Positions 1 through 9,017 are shown, counted from the stretch's first letter. The stretch: 64,000 bases of DNA from Rhodospirillales bacterium (GCA_016710335.1 JADJXQ010000001.1:641000-704999), one strand, 5' to 3'. A program made the numbers and translations. The notes: generated by a model not told the origin, from the letters alone.

Positions 1-2
1 CC

Positions 3-599
3 GTCGCGGCGCCGGACGAGAGCAGCGGACGCAACAAGGCGTTTCGGGCTCTCTTCAACTACATCTCGGGCGCCAATCGATCTCAGATGACGGTGGCGAT
101 GACGGCGCCGGTCGAGACCAAACCCGCGCCCGCGAAGATCGCGATGACGGCGCCGGTCGAGACCACGGCGCAGGCCTCGGGACCTTACGTTATGCGGTTC
201 TTTCTGCCGGCCGGATTCACGCCGGAAACGGCGCCGGAACCGACCGACCCCACGGTGCGCATCGTCGAGGTGCCTGAGCGGACGATGGCCGTCCTGCGCT
301 TCAGTGGGTCGCGAGGCTCGACAAGTGTCGCCCGTCACGCGAACGAACTCGACCGGGTTGTCGCAGGATCCCGATGGCGTGCGGTCGGTGAGCCGATGAC
401 CCTTTTCTACGATCCGCCGTGGACGATCTCCTTCCTGCGACGCAACGAGGTTGCGGTCCCGGTAACCGGGACGAAGCAACGGGGCGCCCGGTTCGAGAGG
501 TTCATGACCAAGCGCCTGTCGCTTCAGTACGTCGCTTGCTACATCGGATCTGGAAAAGGGTTCACGGACAGGGGCACCTTCCTTGTCTTTCCAACTTGA
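3..599 (+). CDS. SOUL family heme-binding protein, 5' end outside window
   Basis: The open frame runs in from the left edge, so the protein is N-terminally incomplete; the first ATG at 87 is internal because the upstream residues (RNKAFRALFNYISGANR) already match the conserved N-terminal part of SOUL proteins. SOUL/HBP proteins bind heme or tetrapyrroles; their exact bacterial role is unsettled. The family signature AMTAPV occurs twice, within an exact 24-base direct repeat starting at 96 and at 141. A C-terminal FYDPPWTISFLRRNEV segment is also typical of the family. About 198 residues are visible. Confidence 0.85.
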   Translation, partial: VAAPDESSGRNKAFRALFNYISGANRSQMTVAMTAPVETKPAPAKIAMTAPVETTAQASGPYVMRFFLPAGFTPETAPEPTDPTVRIVEVPERTMAVLRFSGSRGSTSVARHANELDRVVAGSRWRAVGEPMTLFYDPPWTISFLRRNEVAVPVTGTKQRGARFERFMTKRLSLQYVACYIGSGKGFTDRGTFLVFPT

Positions 600-965
600 C
601 GCAAGGATGAACCATGTCCCGTGTCATTCAAGCGGTCATGACGGCGGCGCAGCGCGAGGATGTGGTCAAGCGCCCGGAAGGATTGACAGGGGTTGTTGGC
701 GTTGCTGTCCTGGTGGGGGCCTCACGCACTCCGACCGGCGACATCGTAGGCGTTCAAGCCAGCAACGACGCCGCTCGCGTCGTAGCAGGCGGTCTGACCC
801 TTGGCTCACGCGATGGTTCATCCATCGCCGCCCCGTCGAGGCTTGAGCGCAACTGCTCCTGACGGACCACGATCGGCCGCGCGAGCCCGCCAATGATCCT
901 CGAGCCGGGCTCAAGAAGAATGCCGGTGGTGGCCGGTCTGTTCAAGCATGGAGCGCGCTTCGCAA
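600..965. other. Gene-poor stretch
   Basis: No convincing gene lies between the SOUL gene and the entericidin. A plus-strand frame at 614-862 (82 codons) has a weak AGGAT upstream of its ATG but encodes a low-complexity Ala/Val/Arg-rich product without recognisable family features. I do not call it. Confidence 0.4.
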
Positions 966-1109
966 CTACATTTTCTTTTTCGTGTCCTTCGCCGTATCGC
1001 TGATGGCGTCGCCGGTGGCTTCTATGTCTTCCCCGATGCCCGCCGTGGTGTTGCACGCTGCCGTTCCAAGCGCCGCGAACAGCGCCAACATCGCCAGTAT
1101 GTTCTTCAT
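966..1109 (-). CDS. Entericidin A/B family small lipoprotein
   Basis: A 47-residue lipoprotein of the entericidin family: start MKNILAMLALFAALGTAAC, lipobox cysteine at residue 19, then the family pattern NTTAGIGEDIEATGDAISD and a Lys-rich tail. Entericidins are tiny outer-membrane lipoproteins linked to toxin-antidote behaviour in Escherichia coli, and in alphaproteobacteria they often belong to the general stress regulon. A strong ribosome site (AAAGGAGAGGGCA) precedes the ATG. An EcfG-type promoter sits about 90 bases upstream. Family identification is from the sequence; the role here is inference. Confidence 0.9.
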   Translation of the reverse strand: MKNILAMLALFAALGTAACNTTAGIGEDIEATGDAISDTAKDTKKKM

Positions 1110-1197
1110 TGCCCTCTCCTTTTCCGGTTTCGCTCGTCACTCTGCCTTATCGTCAAGCACCTAGGCCCGCACTCGGCCCTCGCCTGCTCCTTCCGGT

Positions 1198-1223
1198 AAC
1201 GTCTCATCCGAGACGAATGTTCC
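1198..1223 (-). promoter_or_regulatory. EcfG-type general stress promoter of the entericidin gene
   Basis: On the minus strand the sequence reads GGAAC (1223-1219), 17 bases, CGTT (1201-1198). This is the alphaproteobacterial EcfG consensus (GGAAC, N16-17, CGTT). It points at the entericidin start at 1109, leaving a leader of about 80 bases. Confidence 0.7.
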
Positions 1224-1238
1224 ACACCCGCGCGACCG

Positions 1239-2357
1239 TCATGGCTCCAAGCGAGGCACGCGTACAGGCCGCGGGCGGATGTAGCCGAGGGCGGTAATGG
1301 CGATGATGACCGTCGGCACCGCCAGAACCGATCCCAGCATGCCCCACATCCACCCGCCGAACGCCACGGCGAGAAAAATGGTCAGCGGGCTGGTTGCGGC
1401 GCGCTTGCCGACCACGAACGGCAGCACGAATTGTGACTCGATCACATTGAGGCCGAACACCGCGATCACCGGCAGCAGCGCGTGCCCGATGGTATCGAAG
1501 GTGGTCAAACCGACCATCCCGATGACCCCCAGCATCACCGCCGGCCCCAAGTAAGGGATGAAGTTCAGGACGGCCATTCCGGCGCCCCACAGTGGCGCCG
1601 AGGGCACCCCGAGCAGATAGAGCACGGCGGCGGTGCACATACCGAGCCCGATATTGATGCAGGCGACCGTGAACAGGTAGGTGCTGACCGACTTGCCGAT
1701 CTCGCGCAACATCCGCGCGATCCGCAATCGCAACGGGAACCGTCGCGGCAACCCGACCGCGAAGCGCTTCAACCGCTTGCGCTCCAGGAGCAGGAAAAAC
1801 ATCAGAACCGTTGTGTAGGTCATCTGCACGGCGATCCCGGGCGCGGTCAGCGCGACGTCGGTCAACAGGCCGCCTTCGGCGATAACCACCTTGTCGACCT
1901 GGGGGTCCGCGTCGACGGTGGCGGCTTCGGTAACCTGTTCGGTCGCCTCTTTAACGGCTTCCACTGATTGCTTGACTTGACGCAGCTTGTTCTCGACCGA
2001 CCTCAGCACCTCCGGTGCGCGATCGACCCATTCCTGGACTGTCGGTGTCAGCAGCAATAGAAGCGCGATGACGGCCAGCACCGAACCAAAGACGCTTACC
2101 GCCGCCGCGATGCCGGCGGGAATATGGATGCGTTCCAACGCACGCGGGATCGGAGCAATCATCAGCGCGAGTACGGCGGCAGTGAATGTCGGCGCCAGGA
2201 ACGTCTCGCCAAGATAGAGAGTATAAATGGCGGCGAGGACAGCCAAAACTACCGCCGCCGACACCAGCGCGCGGCCGCCGGGGCTTGCTTGCCCTCCGGT
2301 CGATCGCTCGATCGTCGTCAGGGGCGATGGTGCCGTCGAGGAATCGTGCAAGTCCAT
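1239..2357 (-). CDS. AI-2E family transporter (PerM/TqsA-like)
   Basis: A 372-residue polytopic membrane protein of the AI-2E exporter superfamily (PF01594). Visible are an early pair of membrane segments, an amphipathic central region with charged coiled character (EVLRSVENKLRQVKQSVEAV), and the conserved C-terminal block with YLGPAVMLGVIG and ESQFVLPFVVGKRAATSPLTI. Family members export autoinducer-2, or in other clades exchange Na+ for H+; substrate cannot be told from sequence. A second, divergent paralogue lies at 19890. It is monocistronic as far as can be seen. Confidence 0.88.
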   Translation of the reverse strand: MDLHDSSTAPSPLTTIERSTGGQASPGGRALVSAAVVLAVLAAIYTLYLGETFLAPTFTAAVLALMIAPIPRALERIHIPAGIAAAVSVFGSVLAVIALLLLLTPTVQEWVDRAPEVLRSVENKLRQVKQSVEAVKEATEQVTEAATVDADPQVDKVVIAEGGLLTDVALTAPGIAVQMTYTTVLMFFLLLERKRLKRFAVGLPRRFPLRLRIARMLREIGKSVSTYLFTVACINIGLGMCTAAVLYLLGVPSAPLWGAGMAVLNFIPYLGPAVMLGVIGMVGLTTFDTIGHALLPVIAVFGLNVIESQFVLPFVVGKRAATSPLTIFLAVAFGGWMWGMLGSVLAVPTVIIAITALGYIRPRPVRVPRLEP

Positions 2358-2652
2358 GATCTCTGAGCGCGAACACTACAGCTAACTCCCATCATCGGCG
2401 CCTTGTTCCACCGTTGCCTGCCGCGATGGGAGGCGCCGCTGAGCATTCCGCTGACGGTACCTGCCGGGCCAGACTGGCGTTGACTCAAAGTGGCGGGCCG
2501 TGCTTCTTTTGACGGCACCAGCCTCCTGGGACCGGAGACGCCAGAACCGAAAATCGGTCACAAATTGGTCCTAGAAACGGAATATTTACCTTGCGTATCG
2601 GCTCCGTGCATTCATATTGTGGTGATCACAGGCCCCGGAAATTTGGGGTCGC

Positions 2653-4221
2653 GTGTCGGCGGACCTCAATGATCCCAATGGAAAGACTCCCATAATGACA
2701 GAAGCCATGACTGCGCCGGCGCCGATCTCTCCCTGCGCGCCACAGCCGTTGACAAAGTGCCGGACCGGCGTGCCGGGCCTCGACGACGTTCTCAACGGCG
2801 GGCTTCCCGAAGGCCGCACGACACTGGTGACGGGAGGCCCGGGATGCGGCAAGAGCGTATTCGGCCTGCAGTTCATCTATTCCGGGGCGATATCGGGCGA
2901 GCCGGGCATCTATTTCAGCTTCGAAGAGCGGCCCGACAACATCCGCGCCAACGCCATGACCTTCGGTTGGAACCTCTCCGCGCTGGAGGAGCGGGGTCTC
3001 GCCGCAGTGGTCGACGGCCGTCTGGATGCAGCGGAGATTCTCTCGGGGTCCCTGAAGTCGGCCGGCGTCTTGGGCCGTCTGGAGAAACTCGCGACCGAGC
3101 TCGATGTCAAACGCGTGGTCATCGATGGCGCCGACGTCCTGTCGCGGCTCTTCGATAACGTGCTTTCGGAGTGCAGCGAGCTCTATTACCTGCATGAACG
3201 GCTCATGGCGCGCGGCATCACGACCATACTCACCGCCAAGCTGACCAGTGACCAGTACTCGACGGCGCGGTACGAATTCCTGGACTTCATGGCGGATTGC
3301 GTCATCACCCTCGATCAGCGGGTGCGCGACCAGGTGTCGGTGCGGCACTTGCGCGTTGTCAAATATCGCGGCTCAGGCTTTGGCCGCCACGAGTATCCGT
3401 GTGTCATCGACGAACGCGGGCTCAACCTGTTCCCCATCACGGCCCTGAACCTCAAGGAACGCACGCCCGGGGCGCTCGTCTCGACAGGGCACAGCGATCT
3501 CGACACCCTGTTGCGCGGCGGATATCGGCGCGGATCGAGCCTGCTGATCTCCGGGTTCACCGGCGCCGGCAAAACCACCGTCGCCGCGAGCTTGGCGGAG
3601 GCCGCTGCCCGGCGCGGGGAGCGGGTCCTATATGCCAGTTTCGAAGAGTCTCCGGCGGAGTTGACCACCGCGATGCTGAGCGCCGGGATCGATCTCGGCA
3701 CTCTGGTCGAAGCCGGATGTTTGCGTATCGAATCGGCGTATCCGGAAGCCATGACCATCGAGCACCACCTCCTCCGCCTTTCGAAGCGCCTTCAGGCATT
3801 CCAGCCGGCGCTTCTTGTCATCGACAGCATCTCCGTGCTCGAACGCCTCGGCCCCAATCAGCTCGCGATCGGCTTCGTTGTCCGCCTGTTGGCGCTCTGC
3901 AAGCACCGGGGCGTCACGTGCATACTCACCCACGAGCGCCCCGGCATGGGCGAAAGCATCGCCAGCTTCCGGTACAATCTGGCGGCGATGATGGATATCA
4001 TCATGCTCCTGCGCTACATCCCCGAGGATGGCGAGATCCGCCGGGAATTCCACATCGCCAAGGCACACGGCTCCGATCACTCGCACCGCGTCCATCAGTT
4101 CAGCATTTCGGCGCGCGGTATCGAGTTTCCGACCATCATCGATGAACGGGACGTCGACGAGGTGAACCGGTCAAACCGCGAGTGGCTCGAGCGCTCCGGA
4201 GCCCTGCGTCCGAGCATTTGA
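2653..4221 (+). CDS. KaiC family double RecA-like ATPase, phosphosites apparently missing
   Basis: A 522-residue KaiC-type protein with two RecA-like domains, close to the length of cyanobacterial KaiC. Walker A motifs are GGPGCGKS (61-68) and GFTGAGKT (301-308). The catalytic Glu pairs of both halves are present (SFEERPDN, SFEESPAE). In KaiC the second domain autophosphorylates at adjacent Ser and Thr; aligning on the conserved D-[TI]-I-[IM]-LL-x-Y stretch puts Ala444 and Ala445 at those positions. No kaiA or kaiB is nearby. The chosen start is a GTG; ATGs at 2695 (with GGAAAG upstream) and 2707 are alternatives. Probably a non-clock signalling ATPase. Confidence 0.88.
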   Translation: MSADLNDPNGKTPIMTEAMTAPAPISPCAPQPLTKCRTGVPGLDDVLNGGLPEGRTTLVTGGPGCGKSVFGLQFIYSGAISGEPGIYFSFEERPDNIRANAMTFGWNLSALEERGLAAVVDGRLDAAEILSGSLKSAGVLGRLEKLATELDVKRVVIDGADVLSRLFDNVLSECSELYYLHERLMARGITTILTAKLTSDQYSTARYEFLDFMADCVITLDQRVRDQVSVRHLRVVKYRGSGFGRHEYPCVIDERGLNLFPITALNLKERTPGALVSTGHSDLDTLLRGGYRRGSSLLISGFTGAGKTTVAASLAEAAARRGERVLYASFEESPAELTTAMLSAGIDLGTLVEAGCLRIESAYPEAMTIEHHLLRLSKRLQAFQPALLVIDSISVLERLGPNQLAIGFVVRLLALCKHRGVTCILTHERPGMGESIASFRYNLAAMMDIIMLLRYIPEDGEIRREFHIAKAHGSDHSHRVHQFSISARGIEFPTIIDERDVDEVNRSNREWLERSGALRPSI

Positions 4222-4342
4222 CGCCCTTCCGAAACACGCCTCCCTGACATGGCCATCCGGTTGCTACGCTACCGCATGCATCGGCGCGACATCGGCGATG
4301 CTATGAACTGGCGCATCGCGTTGAGCCGACAGCCCCCTCGTA

Positions 4343-4378
4343 GGCTATGGCTATGGCTATGGCTATGGCTATGGCTAC
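4343..4378. repeat. Hexanucleotide microsatellite (GGCTAT)5 plus one variant
   Basis: Five perfect GGCTAT units followed by GGCTAC. The last unit overlaps the thyX stop codon (4375-4377 on the minus strand), so the tract forms the immediate 3' flank of thyX. Unit number could vary by strand slippage without changing ThyX, except through loss of the stop. Confidence 0.9.
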
Positions 4379-5322
4379 GGCTCCCGCCCCAGCGTCTCCA
4401 TCAGTTCGCGCCACTCGCGGTTGCCGAGGCCGCTGGTCGGCTGGTCCACTGTTTCGCCGGCGACCAATCGCTTGACCACCTCCAGGCCCTTGGCCGATAG
4501 GTGGACGCCGCCCATGCGGTAGTCCATGAACGCGGCCAGGGTCAGCGGCACCCAGGCCCGGACCGTCTGCAGCAAAGCTTCGGCATAGACGCGAATCTCA
4601 TATTGCGCATGGGGGTCCGCACGCAGGCTGAGAAAGTGGAGAAGATTGTGTAAATCGACCTTCCAGTACCACTGCGTGTAGGTGTTGAGCGTTAAATTGA
4701 TCCGCGCCAATTCGCGGGCCAGACCCTCGCGACGTTCGTCGCGCCGCTGTCCGTGGCGATCCTCGTTCAGCATGTCTTCGTAGTGCGCGTAGCACCGCTC
4801 CGCGTCGGCCTGCAGCAACCCCAGGACGTGGCTCGCCTCGTCATCCGCGAGCACCGCGCCGCGGCCCTGCCGGTTGCTGGCGGACTGGCTCGCGAGGTGC
4901 TCCGGCGCGGGAATGTAGTACTCCCTGTCGAGGATGGAGTAGCGCGCGGAAATCTCGTTGACGTTGGCGGTGCGGTGGCGGATCCACTGGCGGGCGACGA
5001 AGATCGGCAGCTTGACGTGGTATTTGATCTCGCACATCTCGAAAGGCGTCGTGTGCCGGTGGCGCATCAGGTAGCGGATTAGTCCGGCGTCGTCCTGAAC
5101 GCGGCGAGTTCCGGCGCCGTAAGACACGCGCGCCGCCTGCACCACGGCCGCGTCATCGCCCATGTAGTCGATGACTCGAACAAAGCCGTGATCCAGCACC
5201 GGAATGGGCTCGAACAACATCGCTTCCAGCGCCGGAACGGTGGCGCGCCGGGTGTCGGCCCGCTGAAGCCGCTGGCTTTCGATGTTGAACTGCTGTTCGG
5301 TTGAGAGACGCACGCCGCGCAA
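4375..5322 (-). CDS. thyX: FAD-dependent thymidylate synthase ThyX
   Basis: Makes dTMP from dUMP using methylene-tetrahydrofolate, with NADPH via FAD as reductant. The diagnostic ThyX motif RHR-x7-S is at residues 115-125 (RHRTANVNEIS). The N-terminal TRRATVPALEAML and VLDHGFVRVIDYMGDD segments match alphaproteobacterial ThyX proteins, and 315 residues is a normal length for that group. The listed start is a TTG; a GTG three codons further in (5313) is equally plausible and neither has a good ribosome site. No thyA is visible in the window. Confidence 0.95.
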   Translation of the reverse strand: MRGVRLSTEQQFNIESQRLQRADTRRATVPALEAMLFEPIPVLDHGFVRVIDYMGDDAAVVQAARVSYGAGTRRVQDDAGLIRYLMRHRHTTPFEMCEIKYHVKLPIFVARQWIRHRTANVNEISARYSILDREYYIPAPEHLASQSASNRQGRGAVLADDEASHVLGLLQADAERCYAHYEDMLNEDRHGQRRDERREGLARELARINLTLNTYTQWYWKVDLHNLLHFLSLRADPHAQYEIRVYAEALLQTVRAWVPLTLAAFMDYRMGGVHLSAKGLEVVKRLVAGETVDQPTSGLGNREWRELMETLGREP

Positions 5323-5535
5323 CGCCCGCTCGGTTGATCCACCCCTGCCTGACGTTATGGCAATTCCTGCCGATCAAGTCCATTGCGCCGCCGCGAAAGA
5401 CGGCGATTCAAGCGCCCGACGATGTAGATGAGGACGTGCGCCCCCTCCGCGAGACGCACGTCTCTGCCACTCTTTCGAAATGCGAATGAGTCCCGGCCCG
5501 CCTGTATGAATCACGCGGAACCCGCCGCTCTCCGC

Positions 5536-5610
5536 TCAGGTCACCCCGAGCAGGGACAGGACTGCAATGATTACAACCACCACGCCGATCAACCAAAAGA
5601 TACTGTGCAT
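5536..5610 (-). CDS. 24-residue single-span membrane protein
   Basis: A tiny gene encoding MHSIFWLIGVVVVIIAVLSL and four more residues (LGVT), i.e. one hydrophobic span and nothing else. The ribosome site is excellent (GGAGGAGGGAAGC before the ATG), which is the main reason to believe it. Similar unnamed one-helix proteins of 22-30 residues are widespread in Proteobacteria, often with stress genes. Function unknown. Confidence 0.7.
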   Translation of the reverse strand: MHSIFWLIGVVVVIIAVLSLLGVT

Positions 5611-5705
5611 GCTTCCCTCCTCCGTGGATCACGCGCCGGCCCGACAGGGTGCGGCTAGCGTGGCCAATGCTTGAGCCGCTTGATCGGGACCCTCTCCATC
5701 GCCGG

Positions 5706-7103
5706 TCAAATCCTGCCGTCGCGGGTCCCGCCGCCGAGGCCACCGGTTTTCGATTGTGTATCTGTCCCCTTCCAGTCGTCCGCCGGCTTCCCGTCCGGCT
5801 CCTTCGGGCCGTCGCCAGTCGTCGAGTCGAGCTTCGGCGGCAGTCCCGGTTTGCTGGAGGCGTCGCCATCGCCACCAGAGCGCGGCGGCGTGACGGGGAC
5901 AGGCTTCACCGGCTGCGGCATATTGATCGTTGGCTCCGCCTTTGGATGCAACGTGTCGCTCGACGGCGACGACGTAGCGGCGGTGCCGTACGGCTCCGTC
6001 GTATGGGGCTCGGGCGCGCTGACCGCAGCATCCTCGGGACTCAGACGGTACCCTGGACCGGTCGACGGTGCATTGTCCGGCAGTTCAGTCCCCGATGCCG
6101 CAGGGGATGCCGCCATGCTCTGCGCCCTCTTGCGCGCCCGTTCTGCAGTGTCCTTGATGCGCGCATCCACGTCTTTTAATGAACGCTCAGCCGCGGCGCC
6201 GGCATCCGACATCGCGCCACGCCGGGAGTCGACCTCCCTCCGAACGCGCTCACCCACGCGCCGAGAGCCGTCCCTCACGGAATAGGAACCGCGGCTGATT
6301 ACCTCGCGGCCCCGATCCGAACGGGCAAAAACCGTTCCGGCGACCAGGGCGCCGAGCCCAGCCAGCACCAGCCCCGCCATCATGGGGCGCTCGCGCACAA
6401 TATCGCCGAGGCTGGAAGACGTGTCACGGGTCCGCGTCCCGGCCCGACGGGCAGCGTCCGAAGCCCAACGGTAGGCGTGACCCGATCGCTCGCGTAGTCG
6501 GCCGGCGATGTCCTCCGCCCGTTCCCGCGCCCCATCTCGCGCGCTGCTGAAATCGCTTCGCGATGACGCGGACCCACCTGGGACAATCAACCGTTCCGCA
6601 TGCTGGTTGACGCCGGCATATGGCCCCGCCCCCGGCGTCACCACGGCATCCGGATCCATCCCGGGGCGGCGGAAGCTCTCGTTTCGCCCCTCCATCGACC
6701 GCTCCTCCCCCGGCATGATGATGGATGTACGGTTTTCGGTACTGCGGCGGCTCGGATCCAGCCGGCCGTCCGGTTCGTCCCCGTAATCACCATGCGGACC
6801 CGCGCGCCCATAAGGCGCGTGCGCAGTGCCGACATACTCGCGATCCCGCCGCCTGGACATCATCAGCCAACCGAGCCCCACGGCCGCAAGCGTCGCCGCC
6901 ACCGGGTTGTCTTGGGCGCTGGCGCCCAGATTACGGGCGAACCGCACCGTCCCGGCCCGCGCCGGCACCAGGGCCTGCCCAACAAGATCCGCAAGCCGTT
7001 CGGGAGACAGGCGTTCCTCCAACTCGGCGAGGGTGGCGTCGATGTCGGCGCGCGTGTTCCTCGCCTCGTTCATGAGCTGCTCCGAGCTCCTGTGGTCGGT
7101 CAT
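5706..7103 (-). CDS. DUF3618 domain protein
   Basis: A 465-residue protein with an N-terminal DUF3618 segment (NEARNTRADIDATLAELEERL) and a short membrane span near residues 70-85 (AATLAAVGLGWLMMS). A long polar region follows, rich in Arg, Asp, Gly and Pro, with a second span around the motif AGLVLAGLGALVAGTVFA. DUF3618 proteins usually sit with a holin-like membrane protein and a YqjD/Ndi-like protein, as here. The set is thought to be envelope stress-related; no biochemical role is established. Its start overlaps the holin-like stop by 4 bases (ATGA), so the two are translationally coupled. Confidence 0.85.
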   Translation of the reverse strand: MTDHRSSEQLMNEARNTRADIDATLAELEERLSPERLADLVGQALVPARAGTVRFARNLGASAQDNPVAATLAAVGLGWLMMSRRRDREYVGTAHAPYGRAGPHGDYGDEPDGRLDPSRRSTENRTSIIMPGEERSMEGRNESFRRPGMDPDAVVTPGAGPYAGVNQHAERLIVPGGSASSRSDFSSARDGARERAEDIAGRLRERSGHAYRWASDAARRAGTRTRDTSSSLGDIVRERPMMAGLVLAGLGALVAGTVFARSDRGREVISRGSYSVRDGSRRVGERVRREVDSRRGAMSDAGAAAERSLKDVDARIKDTAERARKRAQSMAASPAASGTELPDNAPSTGPGYRLSPEDAAVSAPEPHTTEPYGTAATSSPSSDTLHPKAEPTINMPQPVKPVPVTPPRSGGDGDASSKPGLPPKLDSTTGDGPKEPDGKPADDWKGTDTQSKTGGLGGGTRDGRI

Positions 7104-7492
7104 CGAGTTCTCTCCATCACCATATCCTTGTCGTCCTGCAGGGCCGACACGGTCCGCGGCAGCGCGAGGTTACGAGCACGCAGCGCCTTCTGTCCCATGT
7201 AGACGAGCACGAATGCGATCAGCGCGAGTACGACCCCAACCACCAGCGCCGCCAGCGCCGGCGTCAATGCGGTATGTTCCGCCAGAGCCACAACGAGCGC
7301 CTGAACCAGCACAAGCAGGGCGACCAGAGCGACCAGCAGCCCGGCCGCGATCCCCGCGATCCCGCTTAATACTTCGCTCAGCTTCTCGGAACTCTCCACC
7401 TGTGCGAGCCGGATCTCCTGTCGCACCAGCCGGTTGACGCCTTCGATCAGATCGCCAAGCAATGCCCGAATCGGTTTCTCCTGAACTGCCAT
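7100..7492 (-). CDS. Phage holin family (PF07332-like) membrane protein
   Basis: A 130-residue protein with an amphipathic N-terminal helix (LIEGVNRLVRQEIRLAQVESSEKL) and two adjacent hydrophobic spans separated by a short polar turn. This is the standard layout of the so-called phage holin superfamily III/Act-holin proteins that accompany DUF3618 genes on bacterial chromosomes. Despite the name there is no phage here. It is the middle gene of the minus-strand operon that starts at 8037. Confidence 0.85.
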   Translation of the reverse strand: MAVQEKPIRALLGDLIEGVNRLVRQEIRLAQVESSEKLSEVLSGIAGIAAGLLVALVALLVLVQALVVALAEHTALTPALAALVVGVVLALIAFVLVYMGQKALRARNLALPRTVSALQDDKDMVMERTR

Positions 7493-7506
7493 GATTCTCT
7501 CCGTTC

Positions 7507-8037
7507 TCAGAAGTTCGCGCCGGAGGTGCCAGGCGTTCCGGGCGTGCCGATCGCGGCATCGTCACCGGCGGCGACCTGCACGTCCGACCGTGCATCGATC
7601 TGGCGTCTGCGACCTTGGTCAGGGTCAGGACGATCGGCCAGCATGCGCGTCGCGGCGAACCCGAGGAGGAAGGCGCCTCCGAAAAACAATCCCGGACGGT
7701 TGCGCGCGAAGTCTTCGATTGCGTGAACCGCGCGCCCGACATCTTGATTGTGAACGCGATCGCCCAGGTTGCTCACCTCTTCCGCAGCAATACGGACGCC
7801 CCGAGCGGTCCCGCTCCGGCCGCGCTCCTCGAGAGTGGCGCCGGCGCTGCCGAGCGCATCCGACACGTCCTGCAGATATCCGGCTACGGATTCGCGTCGC
7901 GCACCGGCGAACGATTCTGCCTGCTTGCGGGCCTCTCCAACGACCCGCTCTCCTTCGGCGCGCGCCCGTTCCTTCGCGTCGGCTGCCGCCCGCTTCGCGG
8001 ACGCCGTGGCGCGATCCATTGATGACGAGGTCTCCAT
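7507..8037 (-). CDS. Nutrient deprivation-induced (Ndi/YqjD-like) protein
   Basis: A 176-residue protein: Ala/Lys/Glu-rich helical N-terminus (SAKRAAADAKERARAEGERV), an amphipathic middle, one membrane span (RPGLFFGGAFLLGFAATRML), then a short disordered tail. This matches proteins annotated nutrient deprivation-induced in alphaproteobacteria. The start METSSSMD at 8037 is preferred over more upstream starts because GGGAGGA lies 8 bases before it. It is the first gene of a three-gene operon and is preceded by an EcfG-type promoter. Confidence 0.8.
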   Translation of the reverse strand: METSSSMDRATASAKRAAADAKERARAEGERVVGEARKQAESFAGARRESVAGYLQDVSDALGSAGATLEERGRSGTARGVRIAAEEVSNLGDRVHNQDVGRAVHAIEDFARNRPGLFFGGAFLLGFAATRMLADRPDPDQGRRRQIDARSDVQVAAGDDAAIGTPGTPGTSGANF

Positions 8038-8072
8038 GATGATGTCCTCCCTCATGGCTCTACTGGCTGGTG

Positions 8073-8097
8073 AACGCGCCGCCTGTTCAGAAGTTCC
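8073..8097 (-). promoter_or_regulatory. EcfG-type general stress promoter of the Ndi/holin/DUF3618 operon
   Basis: Minus strand: GGAAC (8097-8093), 16 bases, CGTT (8076-8073), an exact match to the EcfG consensus. The start codon of the Ndi-like gene is about 36 bases downstream of the -10 element. Confidence 0.75.
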
Positions 8098-8200
8098 CGT
8101 CGCCGCCGCCTGGAACCTCTGGTCCGCGACCACATTTCTACATCATCCCGTTGTTTCGGCATGTTCGCCCATGTCGTCTTTGGCGAAACAGGAGCGCACG

Positions 8201-8965
8201 ATGACAAGACTTGGTTTCGCAGCGCCGATCATTGCCATCCTGGCGGTCGGCATGGGTGCGGGATGCGATACGGCGCCGGTCACCGGACGCAGTCAGCTCA
8301 TCATGCTATCGGACGACCAAGCACAACAGATGGGCGCCCAGGCCTATGATCAGATCCTTGCGAAAGCGCGTATCTCAAAGGACCCCCGGGCGCAGGCGCG
8401 GGTGGAACGCATCGGCCGTCGCATTGCGGCCGTCAGTCACCAGCCCGATCTGGATTGGGAGTACACGGCGATCGAGGACGAGACGCCGAACGCCTTCGCA
8501 CTGCCCGGCGGCAAGGTCGGCGTCAACACCGGCATGTTCGACATAGCCCAAAGCGATGATCAGCTTGCCGCGGTCATTGCCCATGAGGTCGCCCATGCGA
8601 CCGCACGCCACAGCGCCGAGAGGATCAGCCAGCAACTTCTGATCCAAGGCGGGCTTCAGGGCTTGGGAATCGCGACGGGCAGCGGCTCGGCGGTTCAGCT
8701 TGCCGCCGCAGCGGCGCAATTCGGCGTGATCCTGCCGTTCTCGCGAGGTCAGGAAGCGGAGGCGGATGCCATTGGCCTGATGTATATGGCAGAGGCCGGA
8801 TATGATCCACGCGCAGCCATCGATCTTTGGAACAACATGAAGGAGGCTGGCGGCAAACGCCCGATGGAATTCCTCTCCACGCACCCGGCCCCGGAATCCC
8901 GCATCAAACGCCTCCAGGAGATGATGCCTGAGGCGCTCGCAGTTTATCGCAAACAAGGAGCTTGA
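8201..8965 (+). CDS. M48 family lipoprotein metalloprotease (BepA/YggG/LoiP-like)
   Basis: A 254-residue lipoprotein protease: signal peptide with lipobox cysteine at residue 22 (VGMGAGC), zinc motif HEVAH at 128-132, and the downstream GQEAEADAIG carrying the third ligand Glu. The family cleaves misfolded outer-membrane proteins or acts in periplasmic quality control. The conserved N-terminal VTGRSQLIMLS block is present. The start at 8201 has GGAG 7 bases upstream and gives a proper signal peptide; the frame is open further upstream, but that extension has no family similarity. It is divergent from the Ndi operon. Confidence 0.92.
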   Translation: MTRLGFAAPIIAILAVGMGAGCDTAPVTGRSQLIMLSDDQAQQMGAQAYDQILAKARISKDPRAQARVERIGRRIAAVSHQPDLDWEYTAIEDETPNAFALPGGKVGVNTGMFDIAQSDDQLAAVIAHEVAHATARHSAERISQQLLIQGGLQGLGIATGSGSAVQLAAAAAQFGVILPFSRGQEAEADAIGLMYMAEAGYDPRAAIDLWNNMKEAGGKRPMEFLSTHPAPESRIKRLQEMMPEALAVYRKQGA

Positions 8966-8992
8966 AACCTTCACCCCGCTGACTTTCCGTTC

Positions 8993-9017
8993 GGAACTTT
9001 AGGTCGAAGGAGGCGTT
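8993..9017 (+). promoter_or_regulatory. EcfG-type general stress promoter
   Basis: GGAAC (8993-8997), 16 bases, CGTT (9014-9017), an exact consensus match. It lies 66 bases upstream of the small lipoprotein ATG at 9083. Confidence 0.75.

Noticed and set aside
614..862. Possible small gene after the SOUL gene
   Set aside because: Weak ribosome site, low-complexity product, no neighbours that support it.
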